Below are positions 1 to 11,320 of a stretch of 64,000 nt of DNA, in pieces (position 1 is the first letter of the stretch; each line of letters starts with the position of its first letter). The notes under the pieces are model-generated. The model made no database searches. It had not been told where the DNA came from and was given only the letters and a program-made list of their open reading frames with translations. A program made the translations under genes and the position numbers. Source of the DNA: Metaphire vulgaris (taxonomy: Eukaryota > Annelida > Clitellata > Crassiclitellata > Megascolecidae); contig CM030856.1 of NCBI GenBank assembly GCA_018105865.1, positions 9,631,653 through 9,695,652 on the forward strand. Reading direction: 5' to 3'.

Positions 1-401
1 ATTATTCTTATTAGCTAAATTAGCTGTTATTTTCATCTAATTTCATGTTTTGTTATAAAATGTAATGCATGGTATTGGAAATAAACTTTCAAACTTCAAA
101 CTTCAAAAACTGACGAAACTTGTTGAACGTATTTAATCGCGGTTTATAGCCGAAGTTAAGACTGACACAGAGGAAAAATAAAATTACTTGTAAAAAATAC
201 TTCTTCAACGATTCTAATATTTTGATCTAGTTTTCGTTCTTCTCAGATGTTTTGTTCTATGCAACAGAATCGATCATTAGGACGGCTGGAGTAGTATAGG
301 AGGCTACACGAATAGGACAGCTGCCGATGTATAGATAGAGACCGTGGTTTTTTCCTTCAGCGATTCATTTTGCGGCATCGGATTCGGAAGAATGTCTTTT
401 A

Positions 402-3400
402 CTAATTTTCGTCGACGGACAGCAACAGAGCGAGTTCCTTTCGCGACAGCTTCCCGTCATCGTTCTTATCGAAGACTCGTAGGACCGCTTCCTTGTAATC
501 CTGAACGTCCTGTAATTTCACATTCTGTTGAGCAAAACAGAACACACTCGCGTTTTTAAAACCGCTGTAAACGAGTAAGTAAAATCTCTCGGATGTTGCA
601 GTAAAGATTCCGGGAACTTTAGTTACTTTACAGGTTATTGTTTCTCGCTAATCGTGACTTTACGTGCTCAGCTAAACTTCCATTTTTGCGTGTGCGCCAT
701 CTTCTTACGTTACCTAAAAAAATTTGAGATTTTCATCGTAACAAAAAAAATCGGCAGTTTTCCTCTCAAAACGTTCTTCCATTCGACGCAAGATGTGACG
801 GGCTATTTCCCTAACCCCTAATGCATATCCGCCTTAACCTGGAATCTGGAAGTACGGACTGACCTTTGGATTACAACCTTCTTCCGATTATTCACTGAAG
901 CGACCATCGACTGGTGCAGATGTACTACTACAATGGCGCTAAAGAAGTCTACTACTATACTACTACTACTACTAATTCCGACAAGCAAACAAGCCGTCGC
1001 TGTATAGGCCTATATGGGAGAAAGTCAATAACCAAGCTGCATTCCCTTCTCACTAAAATCTTCCTTTGCCAAACTTGCGCAAATCTGTCCCTCATCTCAT
1101 ACGCTGTTTTTTTTAAAATAACAGTAATGTCAGTAATTAATCTGTTATAAAACTACAGAAAGACGCTTATATTATAATAAATACCTGGTCCGTTTTTGTC
1201 ATAATGTCTCTTATCAAGGCCAGTAACTCCTTTCCTTCGATGAAATTGTTCCCATCCTAAAACCAACGACGATCGACTTATTAATTAATCAATGGCGGCT
1301 CCAGGAAAATGTCGATGCGCCCCTCTATTCTGGAACCCAGGGTCCGCCATGTTAGTAGCTGGTTATATTCTGAGTCACTTAGTCTATCCTGAAATAGCTA
1401 TGGAAAAGGTGGATGGTCAGTCTGGCTATGGTCAATGTATTTGGCAAGTGGGAGGGGACGTTGGGGTGGCAACTTCTAAGCTTGGGGGCCAACCATTTGT
1501 TGATAGGTATGCAGTAGTAAGTATAGGGTCCCAACAGGGGGGCCACTGGAGAGGCAGGCATTCAATAGGTGAGGGGCACGGGTCCGAGTCCCACATGCAT
1601 GTCGAGCCGCCAATGTAATTAGTTATCGACCAAATGACGTCGATTCTTTTGCAAAAGTATCTTGATTCCATATTATTTCTTACTCTTGTTCGTATTTTTA
1701 ACGCATGCTACCAGGGGCGGTTCCACGTTAGGGATGACTGGAGATGCATCCCCCACCGGCCCACCAAAAATGCGTCTTCAATGGGAGATGATCGTCTAAA
1801 CGGATTCGCCTTGATGGTATATCCACAAAGATATGGACAATGGACATATCTGTAGACAATGTCATCGACGAATAATATTCGCTTCCAGCAAAAGAAAACT
1901 CGATTTTGCACTATGACTTTGTACAATGTACAACCAGACTAAAATGGCTTTTATAGGCTACATTGTCAATTCTGAACGTTATATTTTATAAATCAAATCT
2001 ACAGATTTCTTCTAAACCGTTTCCATATAATTCCCTTGACAATTGGCGGGATCTTCCTAGAAATTCATTGCACCCCCCCCCACCAAGAGTTCTTGGAACC
2101 GCCACCGCACATGCACTCATTGTCACCAGACTGGACTATTGTAATGGTCTCCTGTTGGGTCTACCGGACAGCCAACTCAAACGGATGCAGGCCGTCCTCA
2201 ACACTACAGCGAGGACGATGTTCGGGTGTAAATGGCATGATCACGTGACGCCATATCTCCGGGACAAACTCCACTGGCTCAGGGTGCCGGAACGCATCGT
2301 TTTTAAGCGATGTTGCGTGACCTACCGGGCTCTCCATGATCCCACATGTCCGGAATATATTTCCGCTCTACTACGGACCCCGCAGATGACGAATGAGCGC
2401 CGACAACTTCGCTCCAGTACTCGATTACTGTTGTATGTCCCTCCTCCGCTCAAGACTGCAAAGCTAGGCGAAAGATCCATCAGTCGAGGAACCCGCATCT
2501 CTGGAACTCCCTCCCTGAATATGTCACCAAGGCCACCTCCTCCCTTCTCTAAGAACCTCAAGACGCACTTATTTAGTTTTTCGTATGCATGTTGATGTAA
2601 AGCGCTCTTGTTTTTGACTGTTAGCCATGCTACTGCGCTGCATAAATTGTCCGGGATAGAATAGAATAGAATGCTACATAGGTTATATGGAAAGATTAAT
2701 TAAACCGGTGACGATATAAATGCAAGACGCTGATTTCTGGAATGACCTTCTGGAATGGTCTTCTACGGTCAAATTTGAAGTACCGTCGATTGATACCGTC
2801 ATAGTATTAGACCTGGTGCTATAGAAGTGCATAATTTATTATTAGTTATTTGCTATGACGCAATAAATCAATAGCATTGCCCGTGAATGTTGATGTTCGT
2901 GATGCTCTTCACTTACGGGATCGTAATGCTTGAAAATCTCGTCGAAATTTTGTCTGGAAAGCTAAAATATATTGCAACTTATACAAACCATAGCATTCAT
3001 TTAAATCAGCAACAATAAAAACCTATTCAAAGAAAGAGGACAAAGTCATTAGTAGCATGCGTGATCAGTGGCGGTTCCACGTGGGGATGAGTGGGGATGA
3101 ATGCCCCACCGGACTTCTGGACTTTTTCCACGTGTTAAACCCATTTTTTGAATAAAAGTCTAGTAAGACTACGGAAAAAACTGCGGATGACTTTTTTGCT
3201 TGTCAACCTATTTTTCGGTTAAAGTGTAGTAAAATTAGAGGGAAAATGCCCTTTTGTCGCCCTTTTTCGGGCAAATTTTATTGATTTTTCCTTCTCTTTT
3301 CATCCCCACAAACTTCCTATGAATTTATTTTATTCCCCCCACCAAGAAATCCTGGAACCGCCACTCTGCGTGATGAAGAGCTTTGAGCCATGTATAATAT

Positions 3401-5976
3401 ATGCACGACCTGGTATCTCTATCAACACGAAAAGAAAACCAATGAAGCCTGCGGTTTGATGGACCTACATTGACAAGACCTGTACAAGACCATGCTCTGC
3501 ATCTAGAAAAGAAATATTTCAACTATGTGTCTGGCCTGCCCTGTCGCTTTGTGCCTCATTCGCTGGGGTACAAAGACTTAAACGGACCATGGATTGACTT
3601 TATGTTGTCGGTAGACCATATTTTGCAGAAGTATCGCTGTGAACAGTTGTATTAGAAATACTGGAAGGGACGGATGATGGCAGAGTGGGTTACGCGCTGG
3701 AGCGGTAGGCTGACGGAGCGGGTTCAAGCCCCGTTAGCGCCCCTAGTGGCATTCACACTGGCAGTAATGCCTCCTCAGCCACTTTAAATCATGTTAAGTT
3801 AAGCTAAGTTTTCCTTTGGTCATTTTTATAATGTCATTCCATATTCTGAGAGAGGTGCTAGATTAAAATAATGTGTACACCTACACGATATTGAAAACAG
3901 TGTTAGACACATGACACTATTGAAATGGCTAAAATCGCAGTTTAACAATTATTTCTGAAAAATAAAAAAAAACTCCCCACTATAAGACTATTAGACTAGT
4001 TCAAATAAACCAATCAACACATAATTATAATATTTACTTATTACCTTTTTTCTTGCTGTGAATTTGCGAAGGAAATTTTCTTCTATTGGAAGCAGGCTAT
4101 CAAAGAAGCATACAAAGACATTATTAGTGTTAGCCTTTACTTGTGCTCTGACTGATCTCCTACTGTCTTACAGATGGATCTTCCAAATAATAAAGTCACA
4201 TCGGAATCTCACACGTCTCAAAATATGTAAGAAGAAGAAGATAGCAATAGACAGACAACAATGACCAAAGGTGCAGCGATTAATTATATTATCGGTGACC
4301 TGTAGTCAGTGACGGTTCCAGGATTTGGCAAGTAGTGGGGGGGGGTAGTGTTTAATCTAGACTCTTGAACTCCGGGGGAGACTGACAAGGCCGGGGAAAG
4401 TCAGCTAGGAGGTTGCTGTTAGTTGATGTAGCATGCCAAAATTTCCGATGGGAATTTGAACATTCCGGGGGGAAAGGGCAATTTTACACTCCCGGAAACA
4501 GCCTAGATTAAACCCTGGTAGAGGGCCGTTGGGATGACAACTTCTGAGCATGGGGCCAACTATTTGTTGCTAGGTATGTAGTATTGAGTACAGGATCCCA
4601 ACAGGAGGCCACTGGGGGGGGGGCAGGCAGTCAATATGGAGGCACGCGTTGAATAAATGAATTTTTATTTATTTACTTTGCAAACTCTCCGAGTTCGATT
4701 TTTCCATCTTTGTTTACGTCGACTTTTTCGAGAACAGATTCGCGAAATTCATTCAGTTTGGCATCGCACACTTCTTTCTGTTAGAGAAATAACAGCGCAG
4801 TTAAGGACTTCGATACGAAAAGCAAAGTTAATCGACTTTACAGAATGACTCCTTTCAATGATGCAGACAACAGAGTATTTTGAACCAGCAAATTACGAAA
4901 ACTTTAGCATATTATTATTGTTAAGATAGCCTGTCTGCGACTGCGACTTGTTAGAACGTCAAATGAGAACATACTACAGTGTGAAATTTCTATTAGCATG
5001 GAGGCATCTGTGTTTGCAATTTCCAGAAATCTTTCTTGTGTTGTGCATGGATCGGCTTTGATTCAGTGTGTGGGGTTCGCTTACGAATTGAGTCGATGAG
5101 GTTAAAACAGTCAATAAGACATTGCTTCCTCTCACATGCATCGAAACAACCATTGGCACTAGTTCTTTCTCAGCGTGTTGCTCAAGACTCCGAAATTCAG
5201 CACCATCATCACTTCGCATAACTACTGTAACAACTTATCTTTCAGATCTGGCCTTAAAACACATCTGTTTGACTTGGCATATCCCCCTTAGATTGCTCTC
5301 CCGCCGTTTCGGACTGATCTTCTGGCTTGACCTGGCTCTAATGCTATTTGGATTTGGTGCGCCATCGGCTGATGCCCTGGGCATTATGATAGTTATAGAA
5401 GTTGATTGATTGATTGATTGATTGATCAACATCAACTACTTGTTATCCCTTTCGGTAATGTATTTGGATTATAATTTTTTCCTGCATAATGGCTATCATG
5501 AGTTTGTTCGTAATCACTTCTCGTATGATCAGATTTTGAATAAAATTCAGAGATTTTAAGCCACTATTAGGCTAACTCAAAATTTAGTCCTATACTTGAT
5601 GGGAGATGTTAGAATCATTAGAAAATATCAAATACGCAAGCGTATATACTTTGCCGTTTCTAAATGGTCAAGCGAAATTTAGCAAACTCCTCAAAGAAGA
5701 CTCACTCCTTTGCAACCCATTAGATCCACCAGAAAATTATCCAGTTCCTTTTGGTCCAGAAAACCACTTCCGTCCTAAAAAATAAAAAAGACGACATAGA
5801 ACCGAAAACCTATTAATTGTGTCACTAAAATGGCTCAGTCAGTAGTGGGGACTGAAATGCTTACCTGTGGAGAGGCGTTATAGCCAACCGTTTCTTGTTA
5901 GTATGGTGCCGACAAATGTAAAAAGGGGGTTAGCACAAATTCCAGGAGGCCGATATCAAATGATGACGATAATGAC

Positions 5977-6020
<44 letters not shown>

Positions 6021-6144
6021 CGACGACGATGATGATGATGATAAACGACTCTGTCTAATCAGGTGAATCAGTCACATATTATTAAAAGTAAGCTAGAGTT
6101 TGCAAGCAATTTAAATCAATTGGCCAGCATTGCACTGCGTGTTG

Positions 6145-6175
<31 letters not shown>

Positions 6176-8766
6176 TTGCAACCCATTAGATCCACCAGAA
6201 AATTATCCAGTTCGTTTTGGTCCAGAAACATCATCATCATCATCAACATCGTTATCATCATCGTCATCGTCATGTTCGTCATCGTCATCATTGTCATCGT
6301 CGTCGTCATCATCATCATCATCATCATCCTCGTCGTCGTCGTTGTTGTTGTCGTCGTCGTCATCATCAACAATGCAGTTCGTTCTAAGTTCCTCAGCTAC
6401 TCGCTTTCATGTCTACGCCAGCTGTTTTCTTTGGTTTGCGTTGACTGTTTTCCATTCTCGAAGTCATCTTGTTTGTCTCATTCGATTCCGTCCGGTCTGT
6501 TCCTGCAGCAAATGCCGTGGTGCCAGCCAGACTACGTTGGCATTACCTGCATTACCTTGGTCGACCCGCTAGTTCCAACAAATATACATTCCCACGCACG
6601 CAATGGAAATGGGCGAACTTATCGTCAAATATTTCCTAATATGGAGATACATTGTATCCCTATAACTGTGGCGGATTCTTGCATTTCAAGTGAAGCTACA
6701 GTATGCGCTTCAGAGATGGCAATGGGTCATGGGTAATGGCAGGGGCGGTTCCACGTTGGAGATGACTGAGGATGCATCACCCCCCACCGGACCACCAAAA
6801 TTGCGCATTCAATGGAAGATGATCGTCTAAACGGATTAGCCTTGATGCAATATGAATATCCACAAAGATATGGGCATATCCATAGACATTGTCATCGACA
6901 AATTCACTTCCAACAATAGAAAACTCAAAAAATTTTGAACTATGACTTTGTACAACCAGACTAAAATGGCTTTTATACATTGTCAATTCTGAACATTATA
7001 TTTTATAAAGCATATCTACAGATTTCTTCTAAGTCGTTTCCATACAATTCCTTTGACAATTGGCGGGATCTTCCTAGAAATTCATTGCATCTCCCCCACC
7101 AAGAGTTCTTGGAACCACCACCGGGTAATGGGTCATATAAGTCAACACTATGGTGTGCTTATATGGATCGCCGAATGTTGCCTCGTCAGTTTTTTTGGCG
7201 CGATGCTAAAACGGAAAGTAATATATACCTTTGACAGAAAATATGACGCTTAAGCTTGAAAAGTCACGGTTGAATTGTACAATATACTTGCCGTTAAAGC
7301 AACAAGTCAAGCACAAATCCAAGTTAGTTATACGTCGTTAATCAAACTACCATTTAAACGAACAAAAATTCACAAAACATTAGGAAATGATTTTGATTCG
7401 ATGTTCTACCAATACGAAAACTTGTATTAGTCGTTGCTCTGATGTACCTTGTCATAGTACGACCAGATTTTCATGAAGTCAATGGAATTCAACTGAAACA
7501 GATTGCAATACATCTTTATATTATCCTTACTATCCAATACATTCGCCAACAGAAATCCTTTACTATACGAAATGGCCAAATTTTCGACGCAGGGTTTCGT
7601 TTTAATGTGTTACAGCACATGTAACACTGCCTCTTGCGTTTCGAAAGAGAGAAATAATAGCAACACATAGGAAAGAACTTCACAAAATTCGGCGTTTAAA
7701 TTCCAGGCATTGTTCCATAGTTAAGCCTAGTTCTGGGGTATGACCAGTGGCGGCTCCAGGATTTGGCAAATGGGGTCGTTGGGGTGGCAACTTCTAATCA
7801 TGGGGGCCAACCATTTGTTGTTAGGTATGTACTATTAAGTATAGTGTCCCAACAGGGGGCAACTGAGGGGGCCAGGCACTCAATAGGGGCGCACGGCCCC
7901 CGCCCCTGTGGAGCCGCCACTGGGTATGACAGGTACATTTTATGAAGGGTCAAATTTTGTATGACTGTTGTCCGAGGGCCAGGTAAATAGATGCTTGGTT
8001 ACAGAAACATGGTTCATAAATATTAGAAAACAGGCATGTTGAAAACAAGACGTTAAACCTATTTGTAAGTAATAGAATAAAGTTATTTATCTTTTCATTG
8101 TCTTCGCGGGCCAGTTCACAACCCTTGGCGGGCCGGATCTGGCCCGCGGACCGCCATTTAAATACCCATGTCTTAGACGATTTTACTGTCAAAAATCTCA
8201 ATCGTTTACAATTTAAAAATCACAAATATAAGACCTGAACTGTGAACTGTGGCTGGTGAACTGCATTGGCGCAGCCACGGAGAATACGGGGAGTCTGGCC
8301 CCCTATTCTAGTTCGGATCGGCAGTGTTTTATACAGGCCTGTTAGGAGGGGAGATTTTCCCCAAAACCTCAAAATTCCCCCTCCCAAAAAATCTCAGCAC
8401 TTACACAAATTTTGCATTGAACTGTGTCTTTTCCCCTCCAACCAAGTCGATTTCCTCCCAAAGGCCTGGAGTCTGGATAAAACGCTGCGGATCGGTCGTG
8501 GGATTTGCGTAAAATTGTTGAGAATTCTCGGGGGGAGGGGAGGATGGATAGGGAACATGACCGAAGAGAACCCTCGAATTTGCGAAGAACTCTTTGAGAT
8601 TTCTTTTTGTTGTTTTTACCCGAATATGTCGATATACCCCCTACATCGAAACCCTGGCTACGCCACTGTTGAACTGTCTGTGCATTTCTCTTGAGTAAAA
8701 TGTTAAAAGTTGTAGCGTAATCTAAAATCTCACCTGCTGAAGGTCGACGAATTTTCCCAGGAAGTT
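402..8766 (-). CDS. Calbindin/calretinin-like hexa-EF-hand protein, C-terminal eight exons
   Basis: Predicted cytosolic calcium buffer/sensor of the calbindin-D28k/calretinin/secretagogin family. Exons in transcript order (minus strand): 8734-8766, 7448-7492, 5706-5774, 4677-4777, 4045-4096, 2917-2961, 1185-1256, 402-509. All have AG/GT borders, phases agree, and they join into 174 codons plus a TAG stop. Visible loops: EF3 DKDGSGFLDQKE, EF4 DVNKDGKIELGE, EF5 DPDGNNFIEGKE, EF6 DKNDDGKLSRKE, each with the Glu at position 12. The inter-loop motif LLPIEENFLRKF and the tail LALLLSVDEN match calbindin closely. The exon starting NFLGKFVDLQQ follows the EF2 position, so EF1, EF2 and the N-terminus lie further upstream and were not found. 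Calbindin fits better than secretagogin because of the C-terminal tail. An ATTAAA-type signal may lie near 133-138 (seen as TTTAAT on the plus strand). Confidence 0.88.
1290..1615 (+). mobile_element. Family C hAT-like element, diverged/expanded copy
   Basis: Ends CAATGGCGGCTC and GAGCCGCCAATG are inverted, with flanks TAATTAAT / TAATTAGT (7 of 8 match). The body from about 1440 matches family C (AAGCTTGGGGGCCAACCATT). The first 140 bp has extra unrelated sequence. It lies 34 bp from the acceptor border of the calbindin-like EF5 exon. Confidence 0.65.
1712..2107 (+). mobile_element. Family I element (CAGGGGCGGTTCC ends)
   Basis: About 395 bp, nearly the same length and body as the copy at 6740-7123 (ATGGGAGATGATCGTCTAAA, GACAATTGGCGGGATCTTCC). 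Inverted ends GGGGCGGTTCCACG / TTGGAACCGCCACCG. Directly followed by LINE reverse transcriptase sequence, suggesting it inserted into the LINE. Confidence 0.65.
2107..2672 (+). mobile_element. LINE (CR1/jockey-like) reverse transcriptase C-terminus and 3' tail
   Basis: Begins in frame at LIVTRLDYCNGLLLGLPDSQ, the thumb/C-terminal signature of CR1/jockey-like LINEs. It continues through DKLHWLRVPERIVFKRC and FSKNLKTHLFSFSYA. Then come the conserved 3' end (AAAGCGCTCTTG, CTACTGCGCTGCATAAATTG) and a short GAATA repeat tail. It is 5' truncated at the point where a family-I hAT-like element ends. Confidence 0.75.
3066..3366 (+). mobile_element. Family I-related element with perfect 8-bp duplication
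   Basis: Inverted ends CAGTGGCGGTTCCACG / GGAACCGCCACTC, flanked by TGCGTGAT at 3058-3065 and 3367-3374. The inside carries the shared motif GATGACTTTTTTGCTTGTCA. The 8-bp duplication indicates hAT-type transposition. Confidence 0.8.
3664..3812 (+). mobile_element. tRNA-derived SINE (family G), copy 1
   Basis: GGCAGAGTGGGTTACGCGCT is A-box-like and GCGGGTTCAAGCC is B-box-like, followed by GCGCCCCTAGTGGCATTCAC and CCACTTTAAATCATG. Copies at 47935, 51942 and 62108 share the full length. Confidence 0.7.
4312..4640 (+). mobile_element. Family C element split by a family B element
   Basis: GACGGTTCCAGGATTTGGCA begins family C. At about 4346 a family-B element enters (AGTGTTTAATCTAGACTC ... GCCTAGATTAAACCCTGG, to about 4520). 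Family C then resumes with GTTGGGATGACAACTTCTGA. Target duplications are unclear because the site is G-rich. Confidence 0.65.
5140..5427 (+). mobile_element. LINE 3' end with TTGA repeat tail
   Basis: A short frame similar to the LKTHLFDLAY block of CR1-like LINEs (seen as LALKHICLTWHIPL) leads into GCATTATGATAGTTATAGAAG and a pure TTGA repeat at 5402-5426. It lies in the intron between the EF3 second-half exon (5706-5774) and the EF4 exon (4677-4777) of the calbindin-like gene. Confidence 0.5.
5706..6228 (-). repeat. EF3 exon and a 57-bp copy of it inside an ATC repeat
   Basis: The copy at 6172-6228 matches 5706-5762 of the EF3 second-half exon with one C/G difference. It begins exactly at the exon's 3' border and is flanked on both sides by ATC repeat (6146-6171 and 6229-6370). 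The copy lacks the acceptor, the first 12 bases of the exon and the GTGAGT donor, so it should not be spliced. Confidence 0.85.
5960..6044 (+). repeat. ATG/ACG trinucleotide repeat
   Basis: Mostly ATG units with ACG interruptions, just upstream of the ATC tract that carries the exon copy. Confidence 0.9.
6740..7123 (+). mobile_element. Family I element with perfect 8-bp duplication
   Basis: 384 bp; ends CAGGGGCGGTTCCACG / TTGGAACCACCACCG, flanked by GGTAATGG at 6732-6739 and 7124-7131. Lies in an intron of the calbindin-like gene. Confidence 0.8.
7745..7922 (+). mobile_element. Family C hAT-like MITE, perfect 8-bp duplication
   Basis: 178 bp; CAGTGGCGGCTCCAGG / GTGGAGCCGCCACTG, flanked by GGTATGAC on both sides (7737-7744, 7923-7930). 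This is a good reference copy of family C. Confidence 0.88.
8265..8672 (+). mobile_element. Family J element containing a family A element
   Basis: Outer ends are CATTGGCGCAGCCACGG and CCCTGGCTACGCCACTG. Between about 8318 and 8477 is a family-A-like unit (CAGTGTTTTATACAGGCCTG ... GGAGTCTGGATAAAACGCTG). Family J relatives are at 12044-12362 and 49509-49688. Confidence 0.6.
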
Positions 8767-8933
8767 CTAGAACAAAAGAATTTCCAGCAAATTAGCGAAT
8801 CATCGCTTTATTATTATTTCGGCTTATTTTCGCTTATTATGAACGAAGCGCCGTCATACATTGTATTGCTAAAGCGCTGTCTGGATAGTGATTTGTTATA
8901 GAGATGTTATATTATACTTCCCTGTCTCTAATG

Positions 8934-9123
8934 CAGTGGAGGCTCCACCGGGGGGTCTAGGGGGGCCCGTGCCCCCCTATTGAGTGCCTGCCCCCTCCAG
9001 TGTCCCCCCAGTTGTGACCCTATACTTAATGATACATACATTAAACAACAAATAGTTGGCCCCCATGATTAGAAGTTGCCCCCCAACGGCTCCCCAACTT
9101 GCCAAATCCTAGAGCCGCCACTG
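8934..9123 (-). mobile_element. Family C hAT-like MITE, perfect 8-bp duplication
   Basis: 190 bp in reverse orientation; flanked by CTCTAATG at 8926-8933 and 9124-9131. Confidence 0.88.
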
Positions 9124-9160
9124 CTCTAATGTTATACGTTTTTCGAATTTGACATTATTT

Positions 9161-9205
9161 TAGTAGTAGTAGTAGTAGTAGTGGTAGTAGTAGTAGTAGT
9201 AGTAT

Positions 9206-9276
<71 letters not shown>
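9161..9276 (+). repeat. TAG microsatellite
   Basis: About 38 TAG units with two interruptions, 30 bp after a family-C element. Confidence 0.95.
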
Positions 9277-9473
9277 CATAGTCGCAGTGTTTGGGAACAG
9301 GGGTTACTGGCCATTCGGTGGCAAAGGAGGTTTCCAGCGCCACCTTGATTTTTTTAATTGACTCGATGGTTCATAAACCGCGTGTATACAGTATTACTGT
9401 TTTAACAGCTTGTCGTAATATATTCTCCGATTCCGACAATTTCCAGCACCCCACCCATTTCATAGTCGAATAC

Positions 9474-9642
9474 TAAGGGCGTAGCGACGGGGTGATTGGG
9501 GTGTATCGGCATATATACCCCCACACACAAAAATCAGGCAACCTTAAAGTTTTATATGTGTTTTTAAGATTTTCAACGTTTTAAGATTTATAACCCTCCA
9601 GATCACATTATACCCCCAATAAAATTCCCGGCTACGCCCCTG
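9474..9642 (+). mobile_element. Family D hAT-like MITE
   Basis: 169 bp; (C)AGGGGCGTAGC-type ends, inner TATCGGCATATATACCCCC. Flanks TCGAATAC / TCGAAAAC (7 of 8). Confidence 0.8.
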
Positions 9643-9694
9643 TCGAAAACGCTACTGTATGGTGGTAGCAAGTCAATTTTGTTCGAGATCAGAA

Positions 9695-9884
9695 CAGTGG
9701 CGGCTCTACAGGGGGTACGGGGGCCCGTGCCCTCCCTATTGAGTGTCTGCCCCCCTAGTGACACCCTTGTTGGGACCCTTTATTTAATACTACATACCTA
9801 ACAACAAATGGTTGGCCACCCCATGATTAGAAGTTGCCACCCCAACGCCCCCACCCCACTTGCCAAATCCTGGAGCCGCCACTG
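9695..9884 (-). mobile_element. Family C hAT-like MITE
   Basis: 190 bp, reverse orientation; ends CAGTGGCGGCTCTACAG / GGAGCCGCCACTG. Flanks GATCAGAA and AGTCAGAA match at 6 of 8 positions. Confidence 0.75.
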
Positions 9885-10548
9885 AGTCAGAAAAGAGAGG
9901 AACCTAGAGGAACTAGGCCTATTGTGTACTTGCTCAGATATGTTCTGTGTTGGTGAAAGCTCGGACTTAAGTAATCGAGACATGATTATTTATTCTCGCC
10001 AGTGTTTAAACACGAAATTCCGAACATTGTTTTGTGGCGGCTGCATGCTTGTCTCCTCTATCGGATGCTCTCCTCGTCCTTTCCTTATTGAAATTCTGAT
10101 TAATTTCGAATACGATCGGTGCCCAGCCAAAGGCCTCAGCAGAGCGAATGCAAAACCATACGCTGTACATGGCTCGATTAATCAAATAACTGTTGACTTC
10201 CCATCGCTGCAGCAATAACGCGAAGGCGATATATCTCAGTGCGTCATATCAACTCGTAAAAACAGAAAAGACTGTCTTCTATAGGATCAATCGTCGTCCT
10301 GCAGAATTCGCGATGATTGTGTTTCGGTGATAATAATCGAAAAAATAAAATTGCAGTTGTTTTTGTCGATTTTCTGAGTGATAACTTATATGACTAAAAC
10401 TTGTGGATTTGATCATCTGGTTCGTGCGATCTATTAAGTTCAAACCAGTCCACAAACTACTGTATATTGAATTCATAAATGCAATATTTCTACTGAGATT
10501 TTTAAAACTTATATAAACAGCTGGCTCTCGCTCGCTGTCCTAGGCGCC

Positions 10549-11100
10549 AAAGGGGCCGTCCATACAGTACGTCACTCTAACTGTGACAGTTTTGACCCCT
10601 CCCCGTCTCGGACCCTTAAAGTACGCCACGAATCTCGGACCCTCCCTTCCACCCCATCAAGCTTCGTTCATAAATTACGTAACGCAGGTTTTCTATTTAA
10701 TAAAATCGAGTTTCTCGTTCAATTTTCAGCAGCAAAACCAAGAGATATTCAACTTCCGGCAATGTTGACGAATATACAGGGTGGCGCAAAAACCGGACTA
10801 GTCAAATTTGGGTTTGCATTTAATATCGTCCGATTTTTTGTGTCACCCTGTAGTTGAGATATTAAATTCCACGTACAATACATAGCATAATAGGTCTATA
10901 GGCTAATTACTATGCACCAGTGGTATCTTCTGTTAGAATACATCCATAACAAGAGAAAGCAAAATATCATCGCATAGTTAATGTTTTATATGTACGGAAA
11001 GTGTGACGTCACAGTGGTCTTTACCACCCCTCCCCTGCCACACTTTCTTAGACCCTCCCTGTCGAGCAAGACGTACTTTATGAACGGTTACGTACTGTGT
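10549..11100. mobile_element. Degraded element(s) with GGGGCCGTCCATA ends
   Basis: GGGGCCGTCCATACAGTACG at 10553, CATAAATTACGTAACGCAGG near 10668, and a second region, GACGTACTTTATGAACGG, near 11070. They resemble inverted ends of a widespread invertebrate DNA element class. A 74-bp palindromic MITE sits between them at 10777-10850. Confidence 0.4.
10777..10850. mobile_element. 74-bp palindromic mariner-like MITE, copy 1
   Basis: Nearly perfect foldback: CAGGGTGGCGCAAAAACCGG / complement of CCGATTTTTTGTGTCACCCTG, flanked by TA on both sides. Length equals that of copy 2 at 14839-14912. Confidence 0.75.
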
Positions 11101-11225
11101 TATTTCTAGGATTTTGAATTTGGGGGTGTCGGGAAAAATCTGGGGGTGTCGGAATTTTTAAGTCTCTGCCCGAAAAATTGGGGGGTTTTAAGGGTGTTAT
11201 GGGGTGTAAAAATATCCCTGGTTCC
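11098..11225. mobile_element. Family L element, partial
   Basis: TTATTTCTAGGATTTTGAAT ... TAAAAATATCCCTGG matches the complete copy at 63685-63852. Outer flank not resolved. Confidence 0.5.
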
Positions 11226-11320
11226 GTATGACATCTTCAAGACAAGTCGTTCCTTCTCATCCAGCGAAAATACTGAAAGTCCCTTTCTATTTTGGTCGTA
11301 ACTTTTCCAGAGATCAATGT

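Noticed and set aside
9132..9314. CRISPR-like regular repeats
   Set aside because: Plain TAG microsatellite; no spacers. No true CRISPR array anywhere in the window.
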